A DNA stretch of 64,000 nt from Gemmatimonas sp. (GTDB lineage Bacteria; Gemmatimonadota; Gemmatimonadetes; Gemmatimonadales; Gemmatimonadaceae), in NCBI RefSeq assembly GCF_027531815.1, contig NZ_JAPZSK010000017.1:1-64000 (forward strand). The letters are read 5' to 3'. Shown piece after piece: positions 16,410 to 25,031 of this stretch. Position 1 is the stretch's first letter. Every line of letters starts with the position of its first letter. The notes below the pieces were generated by a model. The model was given only the letters and a program-made list of their open reading frames with translations, was not told where the DNA came from and made no database searches. Made by a program: the position numbers and the translations under genes.

Positions 16410-16970
16410 GTGCACCCACCACACACCGACCACCCCGCTACCGCCGACGCCGAGCTCGTCCGCCAGGTTCTGGCCGGACGGACCGAGGCGTTTGCGCAGC
16501 TCGTGGACCGGCATCACGCGCGCTGTCTCCGACTGGCGACGCATCTGCTCGCCGACTCCGACGAGGCGGAGGATGTGGTGCAGGAGGTGTTCCTGCGCGC
16601 ATACCGGCACCTGGGCAACTACCGCGAGCGCGACAAGTTCGGCGCCTGGCTCACGCGCATCCTGGTGAACCAGTGTCGCACGCGGGCCTCCCGGAACGCG
16701 CGTTACGTGGCGCTCGATCCCGACGTGCACACCGCCGATCTGGTGGTGAACCCCGGTGACGACGACGTGGCCCGCCGCATCGAACTCGCGCGCGCGATGC
16801 AGCAGCTGGGGCCGGAACAGCGCGAAGCGCTCGTGCTGCGCTTCACCGACGAACTGAGCTACGACGAAATGGCGACGATCACCGGCGTGGGCGTCTCCGC
16901 CCTCAAGATGCGTGTGCAGCGCGCCTGTGCCCGTCTCCGCACCCTGCTGACGGAGCGTACTGCCACATGA
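16410..16970 (+). CDS. ECF-type RNA polymerase sigma factor
   Basis: About 186 residues. Region 2 is clear (ELVRQVLAGRTEAFAQLVDRHH ... EAEDVVQEVFLRAYRHLGNYR), followed by WLTRILVNQCRTRASR. Region 4 includes LGPEQREALVLRFTDELSYDEMA and the recognition helix SALKMRVQRA. This is the full layout of a group 4 sigma factor. No ATG is available; I use GTG 16410 just before the conserved part, and GTG 16377 is an equally open alternative, with no clear RBS for either. The last four bases overlap the next gene, which is its likely anti-sigma partner. The trigger it responds to is not evident from sequence. Confidence 0.85.
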   Translation: MHPPHTDHPATADAELVRQVLAGRTEAFAQLVDRHHARCLRLATHLLADSDEAEDVVQEVFLRAYRHLGNYRERDKFGAWLTRILVNQCRTRASRNARYVALDPDVHTADLVVNPGDDDVARRIELARAMQQLGPEQREALVLRFTDELSYDEMATITGVGVSALKMRVQRACARLRTLLTERTAT

Positions 16971-17608
16971 TGTCCGGTCCCTTCTCCCCCAATCACGACG
17001 ACGGGACGGCCGGCACCCTCCCGGGATGGATGGGCGACGCCCTGCGCGCGCCCGTGGCCTCGCGCCCCGAAGCCCGTGCCCGCATCATGGCGCAGGTACG
17101 GGCGCTCCCCGCCCCCCATCGGCTGTCGGTCCCGCTCGTGCAGCACGCCTCGCGCTGGCGTCGGCGCGGCTCGGTGACCGGCCTGGGCGGCGCGCTGCTC
17201 ACCGCCCTGCTCACGATGGCCGTGGGGGTGCGGCAAGGCGACCGTGTTGCCCTGGCGCAGCGTGTGCACCCCACCGCAATCATCGTTGGCGACAGTGCCG
17301 TTCCGGTGCGCGGGGCCGACTCGCTCGCGGCCATCGTGAGCGGTCGCCTGCTCGACACCATGAAAGTGGTGGACTACGTGGTGCGGGGCACCAACGTGCA
17401 GCGCGTGCAGGTGCAGCACGCCGTGCGGGACCCGCGCGCCAGGGATGCACACCCGGTACCCTTCCACCCCACCCGGCTCACACGCGTCTCCGTCAATGAG
17501 TGGCGCGTCCGTGCGCTATTGCCGCGCGATGCGGTGGCGGTATCGTTCAGCGTCAACGACCTCACGCTCGATCCCGTGCCGGTGCGTACGGGGAGTGCCA
17601 CGCTCTAG
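16967..17608 (+). CDS. Putative membrane-anchored anti-sigma factor / CBM48-like tail
   Basis: 213 residues, with its ATG overlapping the sigma-factor stop (ATGA), which indicates translational coupling. One membrane segment is predicted (about residues 68-83, GGALLTALLTMAVGVRQG), with an N-terminal cytoplasmic part containing SRPEARARIMAQVRALP and a longer extracytoplasmic C-terminus ending in a strand-rich block (VNEWRVRALLPRDAVAVSFSVNDLT). Position and topology suggest an anti-sigma factor. It lacks a His-x3-Cys-x2-Cys zinc motif, so it would not be a classical ZAS protein. The family is not recognised from sequence. Confidence 0.55.
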   Translation: MMSGPFSPNHDDGTAGTLPGWMGDALRAPVASRPEARARIMAQVRALPAPHRLSVPLVQHASRWRRRGSVTGLGGALLTALLTMAVGVRQGDRVALAQRVHPTAIIVGDSAVPVRGADSLAAIVSGRLLDTMKVVDYVVRGTNVQRVQVQHAVRDPRARDAHPVPFHPTRLTRVSVNEWRVRALLPRDAVAVSFSVNDLTLDPVPVRTGSATL

Positions 17609-17746
17609 TCGGACCCGCCTGGCACGGCCCGGCACGACCCGGAGCGCTGCGTGACACCACGTGCGACGCCGGACACGTGGTCATGCTCACCAAGGCGCTG
17701 CGCGACTAGACCCCCGGTCTCTCACACTCCCCTCTCCCTCGCACAC

Positions 17747-18610
17747 ATGCTTTCCCCCATTGTGGCTGGCGTCTGGCGCATGGCCTCCTGGAACTGGTCA
17801 CCGACGGAACGGCTGCGCTGGATCGAGCAGTGTCTCGAGCTTGGTGTCACCAGCTTCGACCACGCCGACATCTACGGCGGGTACACGGTCGAAACGCTGT
17901 TCGGCGAAGCGCTGGCGCTGGCGCCATCGCTCCGGCAGCGCATGCAGCTGGTCACCAAGTGCGGCATCCAGCTGCGCGCCGCCGCACGCCCCGCCACGCG
18001 CATCAAGCACTACGACACATCGGCGCGGCACATCGTGCACAGCGTGGAGCAGAGTCTCATGCAGCTGCGCACCGACTCCATCGATCTCCTGCTGCTGCAC
18101 CGCCCCGATCCGCTCATGGACGCCGATGAGGTGGCCGCAGCCTTCGAGCAGCTGCGCCGCCAGGGCAAGGTGCAGGCGTTCGGGGTGTCCAACTACACGC
18201 CGGCGCAATTCGAACTGCTGCACGCGCGCACGCCACTCGTCACCAATCAGGTGGAGTGCCATCCGCTGCACCGCGCACCCCTCTTCGACGGCACCTTCGA
18301 TCAGGCGCAGCGGCTGCGCGCGCGCCCCATGATCTGGTCACCGCTGGCCGGGGGGGCACTGTTCAGCAGCGAGGCCGAGGAGGCCATGCGCGTGCGCGGG
18401 GTGCTCACCAGCATCGGGGCCCAATACGGTGTCTCGGCGGCGACCATCGCGTTCGCCTGGTTGATGCGCTTGCCCAGCAAGCCGTATCCCATCGCCGGCT
18501 CACGCCGCATCGAGGCGATGGCAGAAGCCGTGGCCGCCACGCGCATCTCGCTCGAGGTGCAGGAATGGACGGAAATCCTCACGGCGGCGACCGGCACGGA
18601 CGTCCCATGA
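17747..18610 (+). CDS. Aldo/keto reductase
   Basis: 287 residues, a complete NAD(P)H-dependent AKR barrel of the YdhF/Tas type. Catalytic residues are visible: Asp and Tyr in FDHADIYGGY, Lys in LVTKCGIQL, and His in LLLHRPDPLMD. Further family marks are GVSNYTPAQFELL and the C-terminal NAD(P)-binding PYPIAGSRRIEAMAE. It reduces carbonyl groups of sugars, steroids or aldehydes; specificity is not readable. ATG 17747 is chosen over an upstream frame because it starts directly at the first barrel strand (MLSPIVAGVWRM). The stop overlaps the next gene by ATGA, so the pair is co-translated. Confidence 0.88.
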   Translation: MLSPIVAGVWRMASWNWSPTERLRWIEQCLELGVTSFDHADIYGGYTVETLFGEALALAPSLRQRMQLVTKCGIQLRAAARPATRIKHYDTSARHIVHSVEQSLMQLRTDSIDLLLLHRPDPLMDADEVAAAFEQLRRQGKVQAFGVSNYTPAQFELLHARTPLVTNQVECHPLHRAPLFDGTFDQAQRLRARPMIWSPLAGGALFSSEAEEAMRVRGVLTSIGAQYGVSAATIAFAWLMRLPSKPYPIAGSRRIEAMAEAVAATRISLEVQEWTEILTAATGTDVP

Positions 18611-20244
18611 GCAGCCGCGAACAGGCAGCAGGGGGCGGGAAGCGGGGAGCAGGGTGCAGGAAGGCACGCGATGTGTTCTCCCTGGCACTGCTCTGTGCCG
18701 TTTCACTCGCGCCAGCCGGCGCCCAGCAGGCCCCCCTCGGCGGATGGCCGCAGCATTCGCGTGCACGCCCTGCGCCGCCGGTCGTCACGCCGGGGCCGTA
18801 CGTGCAGGCACTTCCGCCCAAGGACGCCGTCGTGCTCTTCGACGGCAGCTCGCTCGATCGGTTCATGATGAGCGACAGCAGCCGCGCCACGTGGCGCATT
18901 GCCGACGGCGCGCTGGAAGTGGTGCCGGGCACCGGTACACTCATGACCCGCGAGGCGTTCGGTGATGTGCAGCTGCACATCGAGTGGATGTCCCCCAATC
19001 CGCCGCGTGGACGTGATCAGGATCGCGGCAACAGCGGCGTGTTCTTCGGCGGCGGCCGCTACGAAGTGCAGGTCCTCGATTCGTATCGCAACGCCACCTA
19101 CCCCGACGGGCAGGCGGCCTCCCTGTACGGGCAGTTTCCACCGCTCGTGAACGCCAGTCGCCCGCCCGGCGAGTGGCAGACGTACGACATCACCTATCGT
19201 CGACCGCGTTTCTCCGCGAACGGCAAGGTCCTGTCGCCAACAATCCTCACGGTGATCCACAACGGCGTGCTCGTGCAGGATCATCGGGCACTCGTTGGTC
19301 CCACCACCAACGGCTCGCGCGCACCGTACGAACGGCACGACGACCGCCTGCCGCTCATGCTGCAGGACCACGATCACCCGGTCCGCTTTCGCAACATCTG
19401 GCTGCGCCAGCTCGAACCGCTCCCCGACGAAACGGTGCAGTACCGTACGCCGCAGGGTGATGTGTTCCGCGCGCTGCCCACCACGCCGGCCATCACCACC
19501 GCCCGTGCGGCCCTTGGCAACGACTGGGGCAACACCGACAAGGTCATCGCCCTCGGGGTGGCCCAGTCCGGTGCCCGGCAGTTCCGCGACGCCATTGCCA
19601 CCTTCACGCGCGGCCTGCAGAACACCTCGGCAACGCAGCGCCCAAAGGATGCGGCCATGCTGCTGCGCTGGCGTGGACACCGGTACCTGTCGGTACGGGA
19701 GTTCGTGCGCGCCAACGCCGATCTCACCCGCGCCCTGCAGCTCGATAGCACCAACTACGGCGCGCTCTTCCATTTGGGCGTGCTGCGCTTCCGCGAAGGG
19801 CGCCACGCCAACGCCGCCGCGCTGTTCGCACGCGCGCAACCTCTCGCGCCCGACGGCGGCGAACGCGCCGGCAGCACCGATTGGTTGTACATGTCGCTCG
19901 CGCGCGCCGGCCGAGTCAGCGAGGCCAACGCGATGCTCGCGAAGCGCCTCGATCAGCAGCCCGACCCCAGGCCGGCGCCGCCCGGGTACGCCTACGTCAC
20001 GCGTCTCAGGCTCTACCGCGGCGAGATCACCCCCGAGCAGCTCATCACGGAGAACGACACCGACGAGGTGAACCTCTCCACGCTCGCATACGGGCTTGGC
20101 AACTGGTATCTCGTGAACGGCGACAGCGTCAATGCACGACGTGCCTGGGAGCGTGCCATCAACAGCGGCGGCTGGCCGGGGTTCGGCTTCAATGTGGCGG
20201 AGGCGGAGCTCCGCCGGCTTGGCGGAGCAGGGACGCGGAGATAA
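18607..20244 (+). CDS. Secreted DUF1080 (3-keto-disaccharide hydrolase-like) protein fused to TPR repeats
   Basis: 545 residues. The N-terminus (MSSREQAAGGGKRGAG...) is basic and followed by a hydrophobic stretch (FSLALLCAVSLAPAGAQ), a plausible signal peptide. The DUF1080/concanavalin-like domain spans about 65-265, with VVLFDGSSLDRF, WRIADGALEVVPG, NSGVFFGGGRYEVQVLDS and FRNIWLRQLE. From about 300 to 540 come tetratricopeptide-like helices (FRDAIATFTRGL, VRANADLTRALQLD, NYGALFHLGVLRFREGR). DUF1080 enzymes cleave keto-modified disaccharides; fusion with TPR is unusual. It overlaps the reductase gene by ATGA, which hints at a joint role in sugar oxidation and cleavage. The Gly/Ser-rich start coincides with a GC-rich CAGGGAGC-type repeat. 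Confidence 0.8.
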   Translation: MSSREQAAGGGKRGAGCRKARDVFSLALLCAVSLAPAGAQQAPLGGWPQHSRARPAPPVVTPGPYVQALPPKDAVVLFDGSSLDRFMMSDSSRATWRIADGALEVVPGTGTLMTREAFGDVQLHIEWMSPNPPRGRDQDRGNSGVFFGGGRYEVQVLDSYRNATYPDGQAASLYGQFPPLVNASRPPGEWQTYDITYRRPRFSANGKVLSPTILTVIHNGVLVQDHRALVGPTTNGSRAPYERHDDRLPLMLQDHDHPVRFRNIWLRQLEPLPDETVQYRTPQGDVFRALPTTPAITTARAALGNDWGNTDKVIALGVAQSGARQFRDAIATFTRGLQNTSATQRPKDAAMLLRWRGHRYLSVREFVRANADLTRALQLDSTNYGALFHLGVLRFREGRHANAAALFARAQPLAPDGGERAGSTDWLYMSLARAGRVSEANAMLAKRLDQQPDPRPAPPGYAYVTRLRLYRGEITPEQLITENDTDEVNLSTLAYGLGNWYLVNGDSVNARRAWERAINSGGWPGFGFNVAEAELRRLGGAGTRR

Positions 20245-20320
20245 GGAGACGCAGGGATGTCGATCGTGGCGTGTGGCGTCTGCGGTTTTCCGCCGCCACC
20301 GCGGACCCCCGGCACGGCCA

Positions 20321-20680
20321 TCAACCCAGCCACTCCTTGAACAGCGTCTCGTCCACGCCTACGCACAGCTTGTTCTGCAGGCGGACCAGGGGCTGCTTCA
20401 GCAGATACGGTTCCTCGGCCAGGATCGACAACCACTTTTCCTCGCCGTAAAGCGCCGTCCGCAGCCCCAGGTCAGCGAACCGCTTCGACTCCCGGTCGAG
20501 GATGGCCTCCACGCCGAACTTCTGCGCGAACCGCTTCAGCTCCCCCAGCGACGCCGCACGCTCCGCCAGATCGACAAAGTGCGTCTTCACCCGTCGTTCG
20601 GCGAAGAAGCGCAGCGCCTTGCGGGTATCGGCGCTCTTTTTTGTGCCAAAGATTTGGACTTGCAGGTCGGCTGGCGGCAT
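20321..20680 (-). CDS. ArsC/Spx-like thioredoxin-fold protein lacking the catalytic cysteine
   Basis: 119 residues spanning a whole ArsC-family fold: VQIFGTKKSADTRKALRFFAERR (the active-site loop and first helix), then THFVDLAERA, then EEPYLLKQPLVRLQNKLCVGVDETLFKEWLG. In arsenate reductases and Spx the loop carries a Cys (GTKKC-type). Here it is Ser, and the only Cys is near the C-terminus in NKLCVG. Arsenate reduction by the normal mechanism is therefore unlikely. ATG 20680 is chosen because it begins just before the fold; the open frame extends upstream but antisense to the M16 promoter region. It is divergent from the M16 peptidase gene, with 139 bases between them. Confidence 0.75.
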   Translation of the reverse strand: MPPADLQVQIFGTKKSADTRKALRFFAERRVKTHFVDLAERAASLGELKRFAQKFGVEAILDRESKRFADLGLRTALYGEEKWLSILAEEPYLLKQPLVRLQNKLCVGVDETLFKEWLG

Positions 20681-20819
20681 ACGCACCAAAAAGAGGAATG
20701 GACGCGGCGACCCCTGCGCCGCAAGTACATCCGTGAAACATGGCGTTTCCCTCCGACGTATCAACTCAGTGCCCAGTTCTCCGTCCGGGCCCGCACCGTC
20801 CCTTGTTCCCACAAGACCA

Positions 20820-23702
20820 ATGCCGCTTTCCGTGTCCCCGTCATCCTTCCGTTTCCGATGGATCGCCCCGGTAGCGGGTGCGCTGACCGCTTCGCTGGCG
20901 CTTGCCAGCGCCGCCACCGCTCAACGGCCCGCCCCAGCCGCCGGCGGCGCACGCCCGACCGCGGCCGCCGCCGCGCGCAGTGCGCCGGAGAAGGTGACCA
21001 CCGTGGAAGGGATTACCGAGTATCGCCTGGCCAATGGCCTCAAGGTGCTGCTCTTCCCCGACCCGTCACGCGCCACGGTCACCGTCAACATCACGTATCT
21101 CGTGGGCAGCCGCCACGAGGGCTACGGGGAAACCGGCATGGCCCACCTGCTCGAACACCTCGTGTTCAAGGGCAGCACACGCCACCGGGACATTCCCAAG
21201 GAGCTGAGCGAGCGCGGCGCTCGCCCCAACGGCACCACGTGGTACGACCGCACCAATTACTTCGAGACGGTCGCCGCCACCGACGACAATCTCGACTGGG
21301 CGCTCGACCTCGAGGCCGACCGCATGGTGAACTCGTTCATCGCCAAGAAGGACCTCGACAGCGAGTTCAGCGTGGTACGCAATGAATTCGAGATTGGCGA
21401 GAACAGCCCCAGCCGCGTTCTGCTCGAGCGCATCATGAGTACCGCCTACCTGTGGCACAACTACGGCCAGAGCACCATTGGCGCGCGCAGCGACGTGGAA
21501 GGCGTGCCCATCGAACGCCTCAAGGCGTTCTACCAGCGCTACTATCAGCCCGACAACGCGGTGCTGGTGGTCGCCGGCAAGTTCGACGAAACGAAGACGC
21601 TGCGCCTCATCCAGCAGAAGTTCGGCGCCATCCCGCGGCCGGCACGCTCCCTGGCGAAGGGCAACCTGCTCTACCCCACCTACACGCGCGAACCGGTGCA
21701 GGATGGTGAGCGCCTCGTGACGCTCAAGCGTGTGGGTGAAGAACAGCTGGTGGGCGTGGCCTATCATGTGCCCGCGCTGGCCCACGCCGACAATCCCGCC
21801 GTGCAGGTGCTTGCTGGCGTACTCGGCGATCGGCCGAACGGCCGCCTCTACAAGGCACTGGTGGAGAGCAAGCTCGCTGCGGAAGCGGGGGCCTTCACCT
21901 TCGATCTCAAGGAGCCGGGACTGCTGTTCGGGCAGGCCAACCTGCGCGTCGAGCAGAACCTCGACACGGCGCGCGCCGTCATGCTGCGCACGATCGACGA
22001 GGTGGTGGCCAAGGCACCCACCGACGAGGAAGTCAACCGCGTGAAGGCCGGGCTGCTGAGGCAGGTGGAGCAGCTGCTGGCCGACCCGGACCAGGTGGGG
22101 CTCACGCTCACGGAGTACGAAGCGTCGGGCGACTGGCGTCTCTTCTTTCTCACGCGTGACCGCATCGAAAAGGTCACCGCCGCCGACGTGCAGCGCGTGG
22201 CCAAGGCCTATCTCAAGCCCGACAACCGCACGGTAGGGATGTTCGTGCCCACCAAGACCCCCGATCGCGCCGAGATTCCCGAAGCCCCCAACGCCGGCGA
22301 GCTGCTGGCCGGTTACAAGGGGCGCGCCGCCGTTGCCGCTGGCGAAGCCTTCGAAGCCACGCCAACCAATCTCGACAAGCGCACGCGTCGCGTGAAGCTC
22401 CCCAACGGCATGTGGCTCTCGCTGCTCCCCAAGAGTACGCGCGGCGGCAACATCTTTGCCGATCTCACACTCCGCCACGGATCGCTGGAAACGCTGCAGA
22501 ACCGCGCCGTGGCCGGCCAGCTGGTGGGCGCCATGTACAGCCGCGGCACCACGCTGCGGTCGCGGCAGGCGCTCAAGGACACGCTCGACAAGCTCAAGGC
22601 CACCGTGCAGCTCAGCAACAGCGGCACCGCCACGTCGGGAAGCGTGCAGGTGAAGCGTGAGGCGCTGGTACCCACGCTGCGGCTGCTGGCCGAGATGGTG
22701 CAGAAGCCGGCGTTCGACAGCACCGAATTCGAACAGCTGCGCACGCAGCAGCTGGCCGGGATCGAGGCGGGGAAGAGTGAGCCACAGGCCATCGCGGTGA
22801 CCGCCTTCCAGCGGCGGCTGCGTCCGTTCCCCAAGGGGCACCCCGAGTACACGCCCACCATCGAGGAATCCATTGAGGCGCTCAAGAGCGTCACGCGCGC
22901 GGACCTCGTGAAGTACCACGCCGACTTCGGTGGTGCGCAGGCCGGCGACCTCGCACTCGTGGGGGATTTCGACCCCGACAGTGTGGTCACGCTCGCTCGC
23001 GAACTGTTCGGCGCCTGGACGGCGAAGTCGCCGTGGAAGCCGCTGCCGCGCCAGTTTACCGCCACCGACAGCGGCACGACGGTGTTCGAAACGCCCGACA
23101 AGCAGAACGCCATGTTCATGGCCGCGCAGACGATGCCGTTGAGTGACAGCGACCCCGACTACGCCGCCATGCTGGTGGGCTCGCAGATCATGGGCGGTGG
23201 CTTCCTCAAGAGCCGCATGGCCGACCGCATGCGCCAGAAGGACGGCGTGAGCTACGCGGTGGGGTCACAGTTCCAGGCCCGCCCGGTGGACCGGGAAGCC
23301 TTTGCCTTCACCTTCGCGCTCTATGCGCCGCAGAACGTGGACAAGGTGGTGACCGGCTTCAAGGAGGAGCTCGCGAAGCTGCTCGAGGGGGGCATCACGC
23401 AGGAAGAACTTGATCAGGCCCGCACCGGCTGGCTGCGTGAACAGCAGCAGCAGTTCGCCAACGACAACGAAGTGGTGAGCACGCTGGTGGTGCACCGCCG
23501 CTGGGAGCGCAGCTACACCACCTACGAGGCGAAGCTCGCCGACCAGATCGGCAAGCTCACGGTGGCCGACGTGAACGCGGCGCTGCGCAAGTATCTCGAC
23601 CCCAGCAAGACCTTCATCGTGCGCGCGGGTGACTTTGTCGGCGCGAAGAAGAAGGCGGCAGAAGAAGAAGCCAAGAAGAAGGAAGCGGCGAAGAAGGGCT
23701 GA
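20820..23702 (+). CDS. Secreted M16-family zinc peptidase, full length (two halves)
   Basis: 960 residues with a signal peptide (about 1-34, ending ATAQ). The first M16 domain has the inverted zinc motif HLLEH (about 109-113) and the downstream Glu helix (VVRNEFEIGENSP). The second half (about 520-950) repeats the fold without a zinc motif but with the RMRQKDGVSYAVGSQF element seen in substrate-binding halves. This is a pitrilysin-like clam-shell that would degrade peptides in the periplasm. The end is Lys/Glu/Ala-rich (KKKAAEEEAKKKEAAKKG). ATG 20820 gives a proper signal peptide, whereas the longer open frame from 20502 would overlap the divergent ArsC-like gene. It is five bases from the convergent symporter gene. 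Confidence 0.92.
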   Translation: MPLSVSPSSFRFRWIAPVAGALTASLALASAATAQRPAPAAGGARPTAAAAARSAPEKVTTVEGITEYRLANGLKVLLFPDPSRATVTVNITYLVGSRHEGYGETGMAHLLEHLVFKGSTRHRDIPKELSERGARPNGTTWYDRTNYFETVAATDDNLDWALDLEADRMVNSFIAKKDLDSEFSVVRNEFEIGENSPSRVLLERIMSTAYLWHNYGQSTIGARSDVEGVPIERLKAFYQRYYQPDNAVLVVAGKFDETKTLRLIQQKFGAIPRPARSLAKGNLLYPTYTREPVQDGERLVTLKRVGEEQLVGVAYHVPALAHADNPAVQVLAGVLGDRPNGRLYKALVESKLAAEAGAFTFDLKEPGLLFGQANLRVEQNLDTARAVMLRTIDEVVAKAPTDEEVNRVKAGLLRQVEQLLADPDQVGLTLTEYEASGDWRLFFLTRDRIEKVTAADVQRVAKAYLKPDNRTVGMFVPTKTPDRAEIPEAPNAGELLAGYKGRAAVAAGEAFEATPTNLDKRTRRVKLPNGMWLSLLPKSTRGGNIFADLTLRHGSLETLQNRAVAGQLVGAMYSRGTTLRSRQALKDTLDKLKATVQLSNSGTATSGSVQVKREALVPTLRLLAEMVQKPAFDSTEFEQLRTQQLAGIEAGKSEPQAIAVTAFQRRLRPFPKGHPEYTPTIEESIEALKSVTRADLVKYHADFGGAQAGDLALVGDFDPDSVVTLARELFGAWTAKSPWKPLPRQFTATDSGTTVFETPDKQNAMFMAAQTMPLSDSDPDYAAMLVGSQIMGGGFLKSRMADRMRQKDGVSYAVGSQFQARPVDREAFAFTFALYAPQNVDKVVTGFKEELAKLLEGGITQEELDQARTGWLREQQQQFANDNEVVSTLVVHRRWERSYTTYEAKLADQIGKLTVADVNAALRKYLDPSKTFIVRAGDFVGAKKKAAEEEAKKKEAAKKG

Positions 23703-23707
23703 GTCGC

Positions 23708-24967
23708 CTAGGCGACCGGTGCAGGACCCGCTTCCGCGAGGGCGCGTTTCGCATCGTCGAACGCGCCCTCGCTGCGTGAGACCACCAGCGTGGCCACGCC
23801 ATTGCCGATGAGGTTCGTGATCGCGCGCGCCTCACTCATGAAGCGGTCCACCCCCAGCAGGAGCGCCACCCCTTCCACCGGCACCGTACGCGTGGCCGCC
23901 AGCGTACTCGCCAACACGATGAACCCCGACCCGGTCACCCCAGCGGCCCCCTTGCTGGTGAGCATGAGAATGCCGAGCAACGTAAGCTGTTCGCTCACCG
24001 GCAGGTCGATCCCGTACACCTGCGCAATGAAGATCGCCGCCATCGACAGGTAGATGCTGGTGCCGTCGAGATTGAACGAGTATCCGGTGGGAATCACCAG
24101 CCCCACGACCGGCTTGGCACAGCCGTACGCTTCGAGCTTCTGCAGCATGCGCGGCAGCGCGGCCTCACTGCTGGACGTGCCCAGCACCAGCAGGATTTCG
24201 TCCTTGATGTAGCGAATGAAGCGCAGCAGACGGAAGCCGTACAGGCGGCAGATGCCCCCCAGCACGATGAAGATGAAGAGCGCCATGGTGACGTAGACGT
24301 CGAGCATGAGGCGGCCGAGTGGCAGCAGCGTCTTGAGCCCGAAGGCGCCCACGGTGTAGGCCATGGCGCCGAAGGCGCCGATGGGCGCAATCACCATGAC
24401 CATGGCCACGATGCGGAAGAACACCGCCTGCAGACGCACCAGCAGATCGGCGATGTCGCGCCCCGCATCGCCCACGGCGGTGAGGGCCACCCCGAACAGA
24501 ATGGCGAAGAACACCACCGGCAGCAGGTCACCGCTGGCGAACGCGGCGAAGATGTTGCTGGGCACGATGTGCAGGAAGAACTCCAGCATGCTCTGCTGCT
24601 CGCCGGCCTTCACGAACTTGCTCACGTCGCCCTTGGCGAGCGCGCTGATGTCGAGTCCGGCCCCAGGCTTGGTGACGTTCACCACCACCAGACCGATGGC
24701 GAGGGCGAAGGTGGAGACGATCTCGAAGTAGAGCAGCGCCTTGCCACCCACGCGCCCCAGCTTGGACAGGTCGGCCATGCTGGCGATGCCGTGCACGATG
24801 GTGAGAAAGATGATCGGGGTGATCACCATCTTCACCAGATTGATGAACGTGTCGCCGATGGGCTTGAGCGACTTGGCGATGTCCGGCGCCACCACCCCGA
24901 GGATGATGCCAAGCGAGACGGCAACGAGCACCTGAAAGGTCAGGTTGCGGACGATTCTGTTGAGCAC
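23708..24967 (-). CDS. Dicarboxylate/amino acid:cation symporter (DAACS, DctA/GltP-like)
   Basis: About 419 residues with eight or so membrane segments and the two re-entrant loops of the family. Recognisable pieces are FINLVKMVITPIIFLTIVHG, the serine-rich first hairpin (LVLGTSSSEAALPRML), VIPTGYSFNLDGTSIYLSMA and TSKGAAGVTGSGFIVLASTL, then DRFMSEARAITNLIGNG. The Asp/Arg pair in DRFMSEAR is typical of acidic-substrate transporters. It carries C4-dicarboxylates or glutamate/aspartate with H+ or Na+ into the cell. I start at GTG 24967 (V-L-N-R-I-V-R-N), which fits the family N-terminus; an in-frame ATG at about 25033 would add an unlikely Pro/Tyr-rich leader overlapping the divergent gene. No good RBS is seen. 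Confidence 0.88.
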   Translation of the reverse strand: MLNRIVRNLTFQVLVAVSLGIILGVVAPDIAKSLKPIGDTFINLVKMVITPIIFLTIVHGIASMADLSKLGRVGGKALLYFEIVSTFALAIGLVVVNVTKPGAGLDISALAKGDVSKFVKAGEQQSMLEFFLHIVPSNIFAAFASGDLLPVVFFAILFGVALTAVGDAGRDIADLLVRLQAVFFRIVAMVMVIAPIGAFGAMAYTVGAFGLKTLLPLGRLMLDVYVTMALFIFIVLGGICRLYGFRLLRFIRYIKDEILLVLGTSSSEAALPRMLQKLEAYGCAKPVVGLVIPTGYSFNLDGTSIYLSMAAIFIAQVYGIDLPVSEQLTLLGILMLTSKGAAGVTGSGFIVLASTLAATRTVPVEGVALLLGVDRFMSEARAITNLIGNGVATLVVSRSEGAFDDAKRALAEAGPAPVA

Positions 24968-25031
24968 GCAGGGAGGGGGCGTGGGGGGCGGGTAACCGGT
25001 TGGCCTAGTGTAACACTTAGATTCCGACTTC

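Noticed and set aside
21066-22919. 617-codon minus-strand frame
   Set aside because: Antisense of the M16 peptidase gene.
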